This document shows, piece after piece, positions 22,951-33,985 of a stretch of 64,000 bases of DNA. The DNA comes from Cliona cf. orientalis (taxonomy: Eukaryota > Porifera > Demospongiae > Clionaida > Clionaidae), in contig OZ005692.1 of NCBI GenBank assembly GCA_963930775.1, positions 4,078,135-4,142,134 on the forward strand, written 5' to 3'. The translations under genes were made by a program, and so were the position numbers. The notes under the pieces are model-generated. The model saw nothing but the letters and a program-made list of their open reading frames with translations. It had not been told where the DNA came from and made no database searches. The first letter of the stretch is position 1, and every line of letters starts with the position of its first letter.

Positions 22951-23677
22951 CTAGTGATCATTTTGCATAGAGGTATGAATACTGTCACAGATTAACTCGT
23001 ACTCACACATTTTTAGGTGCAATTTTGCTCTAAAAGTTAGTGGTTTTTGGCTTACTTTTGCTTCTCATTCATAGTAGAACTGAATTTTCGACTATCACAA
23101 CCCAAAGCCATAAAATTCAACCTTTTTGGATCAGTTTGATACTAAAATTGTGTGTTTTCATTAAAGTTATCTTCTGTCATTTTTGGGTCGAAATAATCAA
23201 CTATATATTTATATATATATATATATATATACTTTTTTTGCATTATCAAGTATAGGGAATAATTTTGGGGTCATCAAACTTTGTCAGTATCAAAAAATGT
23301 AACCAAAATTTCGGAAATCCCAACTCAGTACCATAATAATTGATCCTTTCTGATCAATTTGATACTTTAATCGCATAATTTAACCACTGTTCAGTTCTGT
23401 CATTTCTGGGTTGAAGTTGCCAGATATATAGTTACAAGTGCAGATCAGCCAAATTAAAGTGACAAAAGAATGGGAAACAGAGTATTATATGATTAGGTTA
23501 TCAGCAACTACCTATATACAATGATTCTAGAGCTAGAAAACCATCCAGTATGATTTATTTCATGTATTATGTTACAAGCTATACTGCCCTTTACTAGTAT
23601 ATCACAGCAGTGGTCACACCCCCATAGAGCTTATTAACACGCATTGACACTACAAATGTGTGATGATCACTTTATAG
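22951..23677. other. AT-rich, no gene seen
   Basis: Contains a (TA)n tract near 23,208. Short hydrophobic ORF at 23,040 has no supporting features. Confidence 0.4.
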
Positions 23678-24295
23678 TACCGTATATGTTCTAATATAGG
23701 CGCCACCCTAATTTAGGTGCCCTTTGAGACCTGTGCAATTTTTTCGGTTCTAATTTAAGGCGCCTTTCCGGACATCAATTATTTTTAGGCGACGCCTATT
23801 TAATTGGAACTTACTGCCACGTGCAATATGGCAATACCATGTACCACGTACCGCGCGCAGTACCGTACCTTACCGTCGATCGATCTATCAAGCTAGCAGT
23901 TTAGATGTCAAACTAAGCTGTCTCTTACATTTATATGGGCACTTACCGACTGCTTTGATGTCTTTCTGGAGTTAGAGACAATCGTTCTGATGGCTACGGT
24001 ATCGACAGCTTAAGAATGATTCAGCGATCAGAATGAAATTTCCAAAAAGAACTGAAACTAGAACCATATTTTTGTTGTTCTCGCCACTGTCATATTCACT
24101 GCCACTAAATAGGACCGATTAGTGATAGCGCTTGTGCTCTGGCAAAACTTCCAGAACCATTCTAATTGTAGCTCTTAGGTGCCTCCCTAATTTAGGCGCC
24201 CTTTGACCTGCTCGTAAATTTTTCAGTTCTAATTGGAGGCGCCTGCACGATCTGTAATTATTTTTGGGGGCGCCTATATTAGAAAGTATACGGTA
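23678..24295. mobile_element. TA-flanked MITE (TACCGTA family), copy 5
   Basis: TACCGTATATGTTCTAATAT and ATATTAGAAAGTATACGGTA are inverted ends with TA outermost. The arms repeat GGCGCC and AATTTAGG blocks. Non-coding. Confidence 0.8.
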
Positions 24296-24614
24296 CACAC
24301 TTCTTGATATGGCTACAGTTACTAGAAACCACTCAAGATGTTGCATAATCGCCTCGAGTTCCATCCTCGGCAAATATGCAATATCCTCAGATTTCTACAA
24401 TGCCGTAAGGCCTTGGCTTAGGGCAATAACGCATACGAAAACATTCATACATGGAGGTCTATAAAAACACAAATTGATCATTTAAACTAGTTAGCTAATT
24501 CTAATTTTGTATTCCCTTTCAAGATATTTGACTTGAAGTAATACATCTATAATTAAAAGATGATGATTACAAGACCCTTCAAAAGTAACACACAGGCATT
24601 TATATAGCATAACT

Positions 24615-27600
24615 TTAATAATTATACATACTTAAAACATCATCCAATCCGTTAGGTGGCAGCAATACTTCAGTAGTGAACATCTGCTGTTGTTGATTGT
24701 GGGTGGAAACAGACTCAGTCAGGGATGCCACGGTGGTCAACAGCTGCAGATTGGAGCTGGGTGGGTGGCTACCTGCTGTTATCTCAGACACCTAATGAGG
24801 GAAATGAAAGGGAATGAGTCAGAGCGGGTGGCAAAAAAAATTAATGTATACTCATCGCTACATCTATCATTTTTTGTTAGCTTTTCGTACCAGTAAACTC
24901 CAGCATTTATTAGCAACAATGACAATACGTTTTGGTCCAAGGACATTTATCAACTGCTCTGATAGCACACACACACACACAATTATAGTTATTCAGCTTA
25001 AATAGTTGGTAGATAAGTATGATATCCATGCAGTCAGCTCCTGTCTTGCTGCCAAGCATTTCAACCTCAACTCTGGCAAGTGTTGCTATTTACTCCTCTC
25101 GCGGAAAAGAACCCTCTCCATAGCTACCTAGAAAAAGGTCACCTTCAGGTATAAACCACAGTCATACATACTATGGTCTTGTTGAACAAGGAAGAGGGAT
25201 GGATTGGGAGTGGGATGCACACTTGCATATGAACAGGGTTCAATACCTGAGTTTGTTCCAACTGAGCACTCTTTTGCTGGATTTCATCATTCTTTTGTCG
25301 TACCTCTTGTTTACGTAGCTCATCAGCTGCCTGTGTTCGCAGAAAAATACTTCATTATACCAGGCAAATAATATTATTAAATTTTTAACAACTACCATTA
25401 TTATTATTATTATTATTATTATATCAGTCCTTACAGCTAGTTGTAGTTGTAGTTGTTGTATCTGCTCGTCCTTTGCTGTCAGCTCATTGACCTTGTCCTC
25501 ACTCCTGCTCTTCAAAGCCTTCATTGTCCTCACCTGCCTCACAGCATCCACTGTAGCCAGCTCTCCGTAACCTCCTTCAATGGCTCCCTTCATTCCCTCC
25601 AAGGCTCTCACCAGCTGCTCAGCTGTGGGCCTCTGATATGGAGCATTTCGAAGACAATCTTTTATCATCTGGATGAGAAGACGTCTAACTTCATCCGAAG
25701 CTGCTAATTGAGGTTCTAGTTGGTCAAAGTATACTTGACGTCTGCCAACCTCAGATCGACCAACCAGTCTGTCAGGATCATCAGGATCAGCATAAGTAGA
25801 CTGAAGAAGATTGCCAGGAAATACCTTCACAGTAATAGAAAACTTTGATGAGAGGGGCAGATGAAAATTTAATTTCCACTTAAAAGTAGTTATAAAGAAC
25901 ATAACATTGATATACACTTACTTTTAACCGTTCCAAAATTACTTAAAAACATTGTATCAAGATCTGTCTCCCTATCATTTCTATGGCTATCCCTCCACCA
26001 CCACCCACCCCCCCCCCCCCCCCCCCCCCCCCACACACACACACCAGCAAAAAAAATGATTAGCTACTGGCAATAATAGCCACGAATTTACCAACATACC
26101 TGCAGTCCAACAAATAGGGCCAGATGACCAAACGAGAAGATGTCAAGGCTGGGGCCATAGCGAGGTGATGATGAAAGAGCCTCGGGAGGCATGTAGACCA
26201 GTGTCCCTGGTAATCGAGACAGCGTCCTAGCTAGCTGGCCGGGCTGTAGGTTCACGATACGAGAGTTCCCCAGATCGGTTATCTTAGCCATGAAGTAAGA
26301 ATTGAGCAGCACATTCTTTGCCGTCAGGTCCCTGTGGATGATTTGAGGAGTGTGTTTGTGCAGGTAGAGAAGGCCCCTGGACACATCCTCCAGAATGGAT
26401 CGCTTCAACGCTAGAGGGATGTTGGGGACTGTTTCAGTCAGATCGTCGAGATTTCCATCCAGTTTCTCCATCAGCAGCACAGGGAGTTGGTAGTCGGGGA
26501 GGAAACACATACCCAGGAACTGAGTGATGTTGGGGTGACGAAGGTCAGACATCAGCTTGCATTCCAAAACGTATTTGCCAGCAACATTTTCCACTCCAAC
26601 ATTAGCAGCATCAATGAGAATATCGTGAATCTTCTTCCCAGCACATACCAGACCGTTCACTTCAATCTAAAGATCAAAAAAAAATTGCTTCGATGCTCAA
26701 TACTTTTAATTATTGCTGTGGCTAACGTACCGGTACCGGTACTCAAGATTTAGTGCTTGGAGTATCGGCAACGCTATAATAGCAAGAGTATATAAGAAGG
26801 AGGGAGAGAGAGTGTAGTACTCTGTATTGCTGTGTGCAAACACCCTTTGCCAAGTACAGAGGTCAAGTTACACAATCTTACACACAAACTCACCACAAAC
26901 GTCTGGCATGTAAACCGCGCACTTGTACGTGCAGGTGGTGGTTGCCAGTGTAAATATTGCGCGCAATGATAAGCGCTAAAATATTTTGGTTGACCACGTG
27001 GAGTGTTATGGCAGTAGCCACACCAATCCAGCGATCTCCAAGGCTTTTGGCCCGTTTGTTGAGCCAACCAGCAACCTTACAACCACCCGGAATCACTACA
27101 ACACCAACCCGCACTCAAAGAGATCACTACAGCATGATTGTGCAACCTCTCAAGAGCAGGAACCTGCATCCAAGAAACTCAGATTCACTGACTCTTCCAT
27201 GGTAGCAACTGTTGTAAACAGTTTTGACCATAGCCTTGATTTGAATTAGGATCAGTATATTTATGAAGGAAATGAAATCCTTATTGTAACTAAAAAAAAG
27301 GTGCATCATCATCCTCCAGCAGGATACATTTCAAGATTACGAATTGATCTAGATAACAGTGGAGATTACCAGTTACAAGTATGTAAAATAATTATTAATA
27401 ATACACAATAATTACCGTGGTCATAATAATTGTTATTATACTATTAGGTTTTGCTTGATACCACAGAAACAGGTACGGTTGATCAACCAGAGCAATTCAA
27501 AGAATTAAATTTGTACCAGATTGGTTAGTAAAGATATGAAGTTTTGTCCCGGGTTAGATAAGGAGGACTACCAACATTACCGAGACATAATTCGATATGA

Positions 27601-29949
27601 TCTAAAGAATGTCAGAATTGCTACCAGTCCTATTGAGAGGATCGATTCTTGTAAATGTCGTAAATGGTTTCGAGTACCAAAAAATGCACCTTTAGCAGAT
27701 AAATCTTGTGAAAGTGTAATGTGTTCGGCATGTAAGGAGCTACGTAAACGTTTATGTCAAGCATCCGAGCGCATTTCTCAGGCACCAACCAGCTCAAAAA
27801 TGAAGCACATCCAACCATCTTCACATTTCCCCCTCAAATACTTATCTTCTAATAGTCTAAAGGAACGGAGGACGAATACTCAAGCAGAATGCTCTCACAA
27901 TAAACGAGCATTAAGAAAGTACGAGCCACAAGATGTTGTACTTGACGATTCACAGCATGACGAGATGTGCCAGGTTGTATCAGCTTTGGAAAGCCATGGA
28001 CGTAGCGAGTTAGAGGGTGTTTTTGCAGAGGCCGACGCTCATGGAGTTGGCACAGATATTTGAAAGACATGGGAGAATGACAAGCACGATCTTAAAAAGC
28101 AGTTTCAGTCTGATCAACTCACCTTAGGTAATGATTGACTATGTCATACACATGTATATTAAATCATTAGTTTAATTAAGAGTATTATAATACAGAAACC
28201 GGGAACCGAGGTAACCAATGGAGCCCTATCACAATACGTATAGGTAGGCTAGCTATAAATTTTGACAATTTTATATACACATTCCTGTAATCATTCAATT
28301 AGCTCTAGCAGTGTACATACGTAGTCCTGCTGCCTACCAAGCATTAAAGAATTTGGAATCCTTAACCTTCCTTCCAAAGCCACCCTACAGAGATACACAG
28401 GTAATATTGGTTGATATAATTATTATGGACAATACATGTACATACAGTAAAATCTGTCTCTAGTTATCACCATGGGGCAAAAATCGGTGGTTATTAGCTA
28501 TAGATGTGACAAGGTATATAATGTTTGGGGTGCCACTGAATGGCTGTAGTGAGGAGGTGGCTGCCTTACACGGTGACCACTATACACAGGTTTGACCGCA
28601 CAACGACACAGTACACAAAATGAATTGTGAAATTTCCAGAACCCTTCATTCTCTCTCTCTCTCGAATGTGCATAGTTATTCAATGGGGATGTGTAAATAT
28701 TAATAATTATGTGCATGTAACAGGTGCGTTCTTATCTGGGCCTGGGGCAATGGAAGAGGCTATTTATAAGCAATCAAAGCTATATGGTGCATTCAAGGAA
28801 GAGCAACAACAGAAAGGATTGAAGCGAAAGTTGTATCAAGGCTAATGTGGAATTCCCGGAATCAGCAGATAATTGGTCTAGCAATGAGTCCAGAGGATAT
28901 GAGCTCTCTACACGATATCTACATGACGTATGATGAGGACACCAAGACCGAGCAGACTACCTATGTTCTGCAATTTTTGTGGAGAGATCTCACATCCAAA
29001 TTTGATATCGTTGGGCCATACTTCACTTCAAGTGGAAGTGTTAAGAGCAAATTTACCATTGCTTGTGTTTCTGAAACAATTAAATTGTTTCAGCTGTATG
29101 GGTTTGAAACCTCCGGTATAGTGTGCGATGGAGCGTCTACAAGCCTCACTACTATCTTCAGGCAGTCACTTCAGGCAGTCATCCTGATGCCTACGGTAGC
29201 GGCTCCATCCAGAGTGGTTATTCAGTGCCAGCACCATGCTTTGAAAATCCATTCAATCCTCCAAACCTCATCTACTGGATTGTATGCCCTAGTCATCAAG
29301 TAAACAAAATTAATTAGCAGCCTATAGTTCTTTACAATAATAATACATTTGCATATGTATTATTATAGCTGAAAAATATGATAAATGCCCTTTTTTCTTC
29401 TCGGAGTGGTGGCACTAAGAATTTTGAGTTTAACGGAACAGTATTTGGATGGAGAGCAATACAGGCAAGTCTATTCATTAGCATACTTACAGCAGCTGAA
29501 CTATATGTACCAACAGGACATGTATAAGAGAGAATGTGAAAAGATGGCAAAAGGATTGGCAAGAAGTGTACCAAAACTTAGAGAGATCCATGTCATTCGT
29601 GATTCTTGGACGAAGCTAAATGTAGCACCAGCCAAAATAATGCAGGTACAATTATTAGGCCATTAATTACTACTAATATGAATTATATTATCTATAATAG
29701 CAAGAGAATGTACTGACCGAGTTACAGTCTTACACGGTAGCTACTCGAAGCGCAAAATTTCCAGTACCGGTACCGTACGTTAGCCACAGCGTTTAATTAT
29801 AGAATGACACTGAATTATACCTCTTCCACTGATCCATAGCAACCAGTACCCAATTGTTTTCCAGTAGCTCTGCCTTGTACTGTAAATCTTGCGATGTCGC
29901 GGTTATTACACAGAGCTCGTAGACGCTGTCTCTGCTGTCGTTCAGCCAT
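24615..29949 (-). CDS. protein kinase (TKL-like) with C-terminal coiled coil; complete model
   Basis: Five minus-strand exons join in phase 0: 29,949-29,821 (start ATG), 26,666-26,100, 25,824-25,435, 25,330-25,247 and 24,791-24,615 (stop), giving 448 aa. Exon 1 holds a basic N-terminus and the glycine loop QLGTGCYGSVEE. Exon 2 holds the lysine (CAGKKIHD), MEKLDGNL hinge region, HRDLTAKNVLL, DLGNS (DFG replaced by DLG), YMPPEA and DIFSFGHLALFVGLQ. Exon 3 carries the end of the C-lobe (QRPTAEQLV) and starts a coiled coil (KDEQIQQLQLQLA) that continues in exon 4; exon 5 is a low-complexity tail. Key catalytic residues are present, so likely active, cytosolic (no TM or signal seen). Intron 1 is 3.15 kb because a P-like transposon is inserted 48 bp from exon 2. 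The exon 4-5 junction is the least certain. Confidence 0.85.
26986..29740 (+). pseudogene. P/THAP9-like transposase, multi-exon and broken
   Basis: Recognisable pieces in order: a Ser/Asn-rich N-part (26,986-27,246), a segment after an in-frame TAG (27,247-27,380), 27,449-27,517, a Cys-containing basic block (27,520-28,128) with another in-frame stop near 28,062, LPSKATLQRYT (28,330-28,401, frameshifted), and the RNase-H-fold-like core with VLQFLWRDLTS, FDIVGPYF and VCDGAS (28,723-29,150). Then come FENPFNP..WIVCPSHQ and KNMINALFSS (29,220-29,463), RDSWTKLNVAPAKIMQ (to 29,645) and QENVLTEL (29,701). At least two nonsense codons and three frameshifts are needed, so it cannot be functional. Assignment to the P/THAP9-type family rests on the order of CDGAS, the P-H-like CPSHQLKN box and LPSK; moderate confidence. 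Confidence 0.6.
28443..28598. mobile_element. small Tigger-like MITE nested in the P-like element
   Basis: TA then CAGTAAAATCTGTCTCTAG at the left; the right arm reads as the inverse of a GTCAAACCTGTGTATAGTGG-type end. Imperfect arms of about 45 bp. Borders tentative. Confidence 0.4.
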
Positions 29950-30311
29950 CATAAACTTGTTTTGTGAACGGGATTCACTATGTTCACGCCGATCCGTGTT
30001 GATGACGTCACTATTCGTGACGTTATGCGGTAAAGATCGCCGGCCCTATGTCGCGCGCGCTCGAGCGCGCTCAGCTGGTGCACCGGTGAACTGTAGCTGT
30101 CGAAATGCTGGCTACTATCAACAATAAATTTATAACTTACTGGCCTATAAAATTCGCTCTCTAATAAGAAGTTTTACATTGCTACTTGGCGTGAAACAGT
30201 CCTCTTTATCAGCCAGCTGTCTTCAGGACCGTGGCGTATCTAGATGTTTGTGCCCGCCAGGGCACCTGGTGGGCCCTTGGGCCCACCACCACTAGGGGGG
30301 TCAGGGGGCAT

Positions 30312-30343
<32 letters not shown>

Positions 30344-30486
30344 AGAAAAACTTTGGGAATACAGATGCTCTGAGATGTGTTCTGGTGCATTCTGGAGGGT
30401 CCTGAAGCCTTGCAAGAAGTAGCTTTATTAGTAATAAAATTGACCTTTTTTCAATATCAAAAATGTACAAAGAGACAATAATATCA

Positions 30487-33400
30487 TTAAGATAACACAA
30501 TCCTTCGGTTCTTGTCATGTGCAGAAAATTTGTTGATAACATCTAGATTCAGTGTTTGTGAAATTTCTCGCTCAACAGATAACACAGCTAAGTTGACTAG
30601 CCGCTCCTCATGCATAGTGGACCTTAGATATGTTTTAATTCATTTTAAAGCAGAGAATGATCTCTCACAGGATGCAGAACTAACACAGATTGTAAGGGCA
30701 ATTTGCAGGAGTCTAAGCAAAGTTGGAAAAGCTTCCTTGAGAGGCAAAAGCTCTTTGAATACATCAGCTGTGCTGTCCATTGTCTTTTTGGCTAATGTGC
30801 GTTTCGCTAGGATCGATTCCATCTTTAGAGACTGAAAATCTAAATTATAGCCATCTATAAGTGGTTGTAGCTCTGCTGGCTCCAGAAATCGAGTACACTG
30901 CGGACTGCAAGCACGAATTGCTCTCATAAGCTCAACATTTTTTCTCACTAAATCTTTGATTCAGTTCCATCAAGAAAGCATCTAGAATAGGATAACACAG
31001 GCCGACTTTGAATTGCTGACTTGTTGACAGTGCTTCCTTTGAGCCAGTGGCCTCCAAGATAATAGTATCACACAGACGACTCGGTAGTTTCTTTTTCCTG
31101 CTTGGACGAGGCCCAGTGATATCAATACTGTGAAGTCTAGCAACACTTTCTGCATAAGCAAAAAGATGTTCCCAGTAACTGTCAGTCCGAAAGTCTTCCA
31201 AAGTTTCTATAGTTCCTGAAACCAAGTTAGCTGCTTTAGCTAGATCCGAGCATGTACTTTGCAATACATCTGACAGGCCTTTGGTGACTGAAAGTATTTT
31301 GTCAAAAATGATAAGGCAAAGGAGAAATTTAAACGATTTAACCTGTAACAGTAGGCCAGTAGCTTGTGTAGCTTTCGTTCCATCACTGTCTTCTGCTATA
31401 TCTTCCAGTGTTGCTAGTATAGCATCAAGTGTGTGGCAGATGGAATTTACAGTGGAGTATCTGCAAGCCCAACGAGTATCAGATAGTCGCTGCAGCTCTC
31501 GGGTTTGCTTGTCAGGATGCAGTTCCTTTTGCTTTTGTAGGAAGATTACATGTGCCTTTGTAGTTGATAAAAAAACATAGAGACTTTCTAGGAGGGCAAA
31601 AAACTGTGTATCATCTGGTACAGCCTTCACACTATCAACTAGAACCAAGTTTAAAATGTGGGCATGGCAATGAATATAGACTGCATGTGGTGCAAACTCC
31701 TTTAATCGTGTTTGAACACCTGAGCAATGCCCACTCATAACGGAGGCACCATCATAGCCTTGTGATACAATGCACGTTAAATCCAGTTGGTGCTTTGTAA
31801 GCGTATTCACAATGTACTGCGTTAGACTTTTAGCATCAAGTGTACTAGCTTCGACAAAAGTTAAGAAATATTCGTGAATGGCAGCTTCTTTAGGATCAAC
31901 GCATCTCAAACAAAGCGTTAACCGTTCCATCTTCGAACTATCTTTGCTCTCATCAATTAAAGTTGAAAACAAGCCAGCTTCTTGGATTTTATGGCAGATG
32001 ATACTCTGAACCATTACCCCCATAATATCTAATAATTCATTCTGGATGATAGGGGATGTATACATAGCATTCCCCGGTCCACATGTAAGTCTAGCTTTGA
32101 TAATTTCATCATGGCTGGCAATTAATTTCAAAATTTCAATAAAATTACCCCTATTTAGTGATTTCTCCGATTCATCATGTCCTCTTAATGCAATTTCCTG
32201 TTGGCTGCAAAGTAAAAGCACCTCAAGTATCGTTCTTAGGTAGTGCCGATTTTTGGCAATCAACTGGGATCTGGCTGCATCTAACCTGTCGGCAATTGAA
32301 GTCCCACTTGCCTTATTATTCACAAATTCTTGCCAAGAAACCATGGCTTGCATGTGGGTCTTGCAGCGGTCATGACATGGAATAATCCCATCCTTTCCCA
32401 TTGCATGTTTCCAGTCACAGAACCCGCTTTTTGTGAAGGTTTCTGAATATCTCCCAGATTCTGTAGTGAATAGACGGCATGGATAACAGTATGCCGCATC
32501 TCTCCCTCTTGAATACTCAAGCCAACGGTAGTGTTTGTACCAATCAGAGTTAAAACTACGATGTTTCCTCCCTTTCAGTGTGGTTGGAAATTTTATCTTT
32601 GGTTGAACTGGGTTTTGACTCGGTCCAGCAGCAATATCTGTTGGAACTTGATCAACAGCAGCACTGGCACCAGTGGTCATGGGCTCGGGATTAGTGGCAT
32701 CACCAGCATCTTCATCTTGCAAAGGTTCAGCAGAGTCCTCTCTTAAATCACCATCATGATCACCCAGTGAAAAAATTGGATTACAATGGTCATTGCGTAT
32801 TCACAATGTACTGCGTTAGACTTTTAGCATCAAGTGTACTAGCTTCGACAAAAGTTAAGAAATATTCGTGAATGGCAGCTTCTTTAGGATCAACGCATCT
32901 CAAACAAAGCGTTAACCGTTCCATCTTCGAACTATCTTTGCTCTCATCAATTAAAGTTGAAAACAAGCCAGCTTCTTGGATTTTATGGCAGATGATACTC
33001 TGAACCATTACCCCCATAATATCTAATAATTCATTCTGGATGATAGGGGATGTATACATAGCATTCCCCGGTCCACATGTAAGTCTAGCTTTGATAATTT
33101 CATCATGGCTGGCAATTAATTTCAAAATTTCAATAAAATTACCCCTATTTAGTGATTTCTCCGATTCATCATGTCCTCTTAATGCAATTTCCTGTTGGCT
33201 GCAAAGTAAAAGCACCTCAAGTATCGTTCTTAGGTAGTGCCGATTTTTGGCAATCAACTGGGATCTGGCTGCATCTAACCTGTCGGCAATTGAAGTCCCA
33301 CTTGCCTTATTATTCACAAATTCTTACCAAGAAACCATGGCTTGCATGTGGGTCTTGCAGCGGTCATGACATGGAATAATCCCATCCTTTCCCATTGCAT

Positions 33401-33953
33401 GTTTCCAGTCACAGAACCCGCTTTTTGTGAAGGTTTCTGAATATCTCCCAGATTCTGTAGTGAATAGACGGCATGGATAACAGTATGCCGCATCTCTCCC
33501 TCTTGAATACTCAAGCCAACGGTAGTGTTTGTACCAATCAGAGTTAAAACTACGATGTTTCCTCCCTTTCAGTGTGGTTGGAAATTTTATCTTTGGTTGA
33601 ACTGGGTTTTGACTCGGTCCAGCAGCAATATCTGTTGGAACTTGATCAACAGCAGCACTGGCACCAGTGGTCATGGGCTCGGGATTAGTGGCATCACCAG
33701 CATCTTCATCTTGCAAAGGTTCAGCAGAGTCCTCTCTTAAATCACCATCATGATCACCCAGTGAAAAAATTGGATTACAATGGTCATTGATAATGATTGT
33801 AGTTGGGCCAGTTGGATTATCTGCAAAAACGGTATTTTCCTGTAATGTCAGTGTATCACTCCTTTCATTTTCCTCATGTGAGGGAGTATCAATCTTTCTT
33901 CTCTTTGCGCTGCTGGATGAGTGACAATCGAATAGTGTCAGCTGCTTTGCCAT
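30487..33953 (-). pseudogene. hAT transposase (TTF-type zinc finger / DUF4371 / hAT C-terminal), broken
   Basis: Begins MAKQLTLFDCHSSSSAKRRK at 33,953. Domains in order: TTF-type zinc finger (DWYKHYRWLEYS, AAYCYPCRLF, CHDRCKTHM), DUF4371-like RNase-H core (STLIDESKDSSK, SQGYDGASVMSG, IHCHAHILNLVLVDS, LSDTRWACR) and C-terminal dimerisation box (ICVSSASCERSFSALK). Lesions: a CAA-to-TAA nonsense at 33,327 in the distal repeat copy; a 994-bp tandem duplication (not a multiple of 3); a one-base excess in an A homopolymer near 30,945; and a TGA right after SFSALK at about 30,639, followed by a conserved-looking tail to 30,487. Without these it would be about 820 aa. Not expected to be active as drawn. 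Confidence 0.85.
31801..33788. repeat. 994-bp direct tandem duplication inside the hAT transposase
   Basis: 31,801-32,794 and 32,795-33,788 are the same sequence end to end; the only difference I found is G at 32,332 versus A at 33,326, which makes a stop codon. Such near-identity means a very recent duplication or an assembly artefact. Confidence 0.9.
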
Positions 33954-33985
33954 GTCAGACTCGAGACACGTGGGGTGGGGATTAA

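Larger units (their letters stand above)
26705..29800 (+). mobile_element. P-element-like DNA transposon (decayed) in kinase 2 intron 1
   Basis: Element 26,714-29,791 (3,078 bp). Imperfect terminal inverted repeats: TGCTGTGGCTAACGTAC plus GGTACCGGTACT and GCTTGGAGTA at the left; GCGCAAAATTTCCAGTACCG through GTTAGCCACAGCG at the right. Both sides are flanked by TTTAATTAT (26,705-26,713 and 29,792-29,800). It carries the broken transposase described separately, opposite in strand to the host kinase, and a smaller MITE at 28,445-28,597. The 8-9 bp duplication agrees with P-type elements. Confidence 0.8.

Noticed and set aside
30512-32746. Plus-strand ORFs over the hAT region
   Set aside because: Shadows of the minus-strand transposase; some occur twice only because of the 994-bp duplication.
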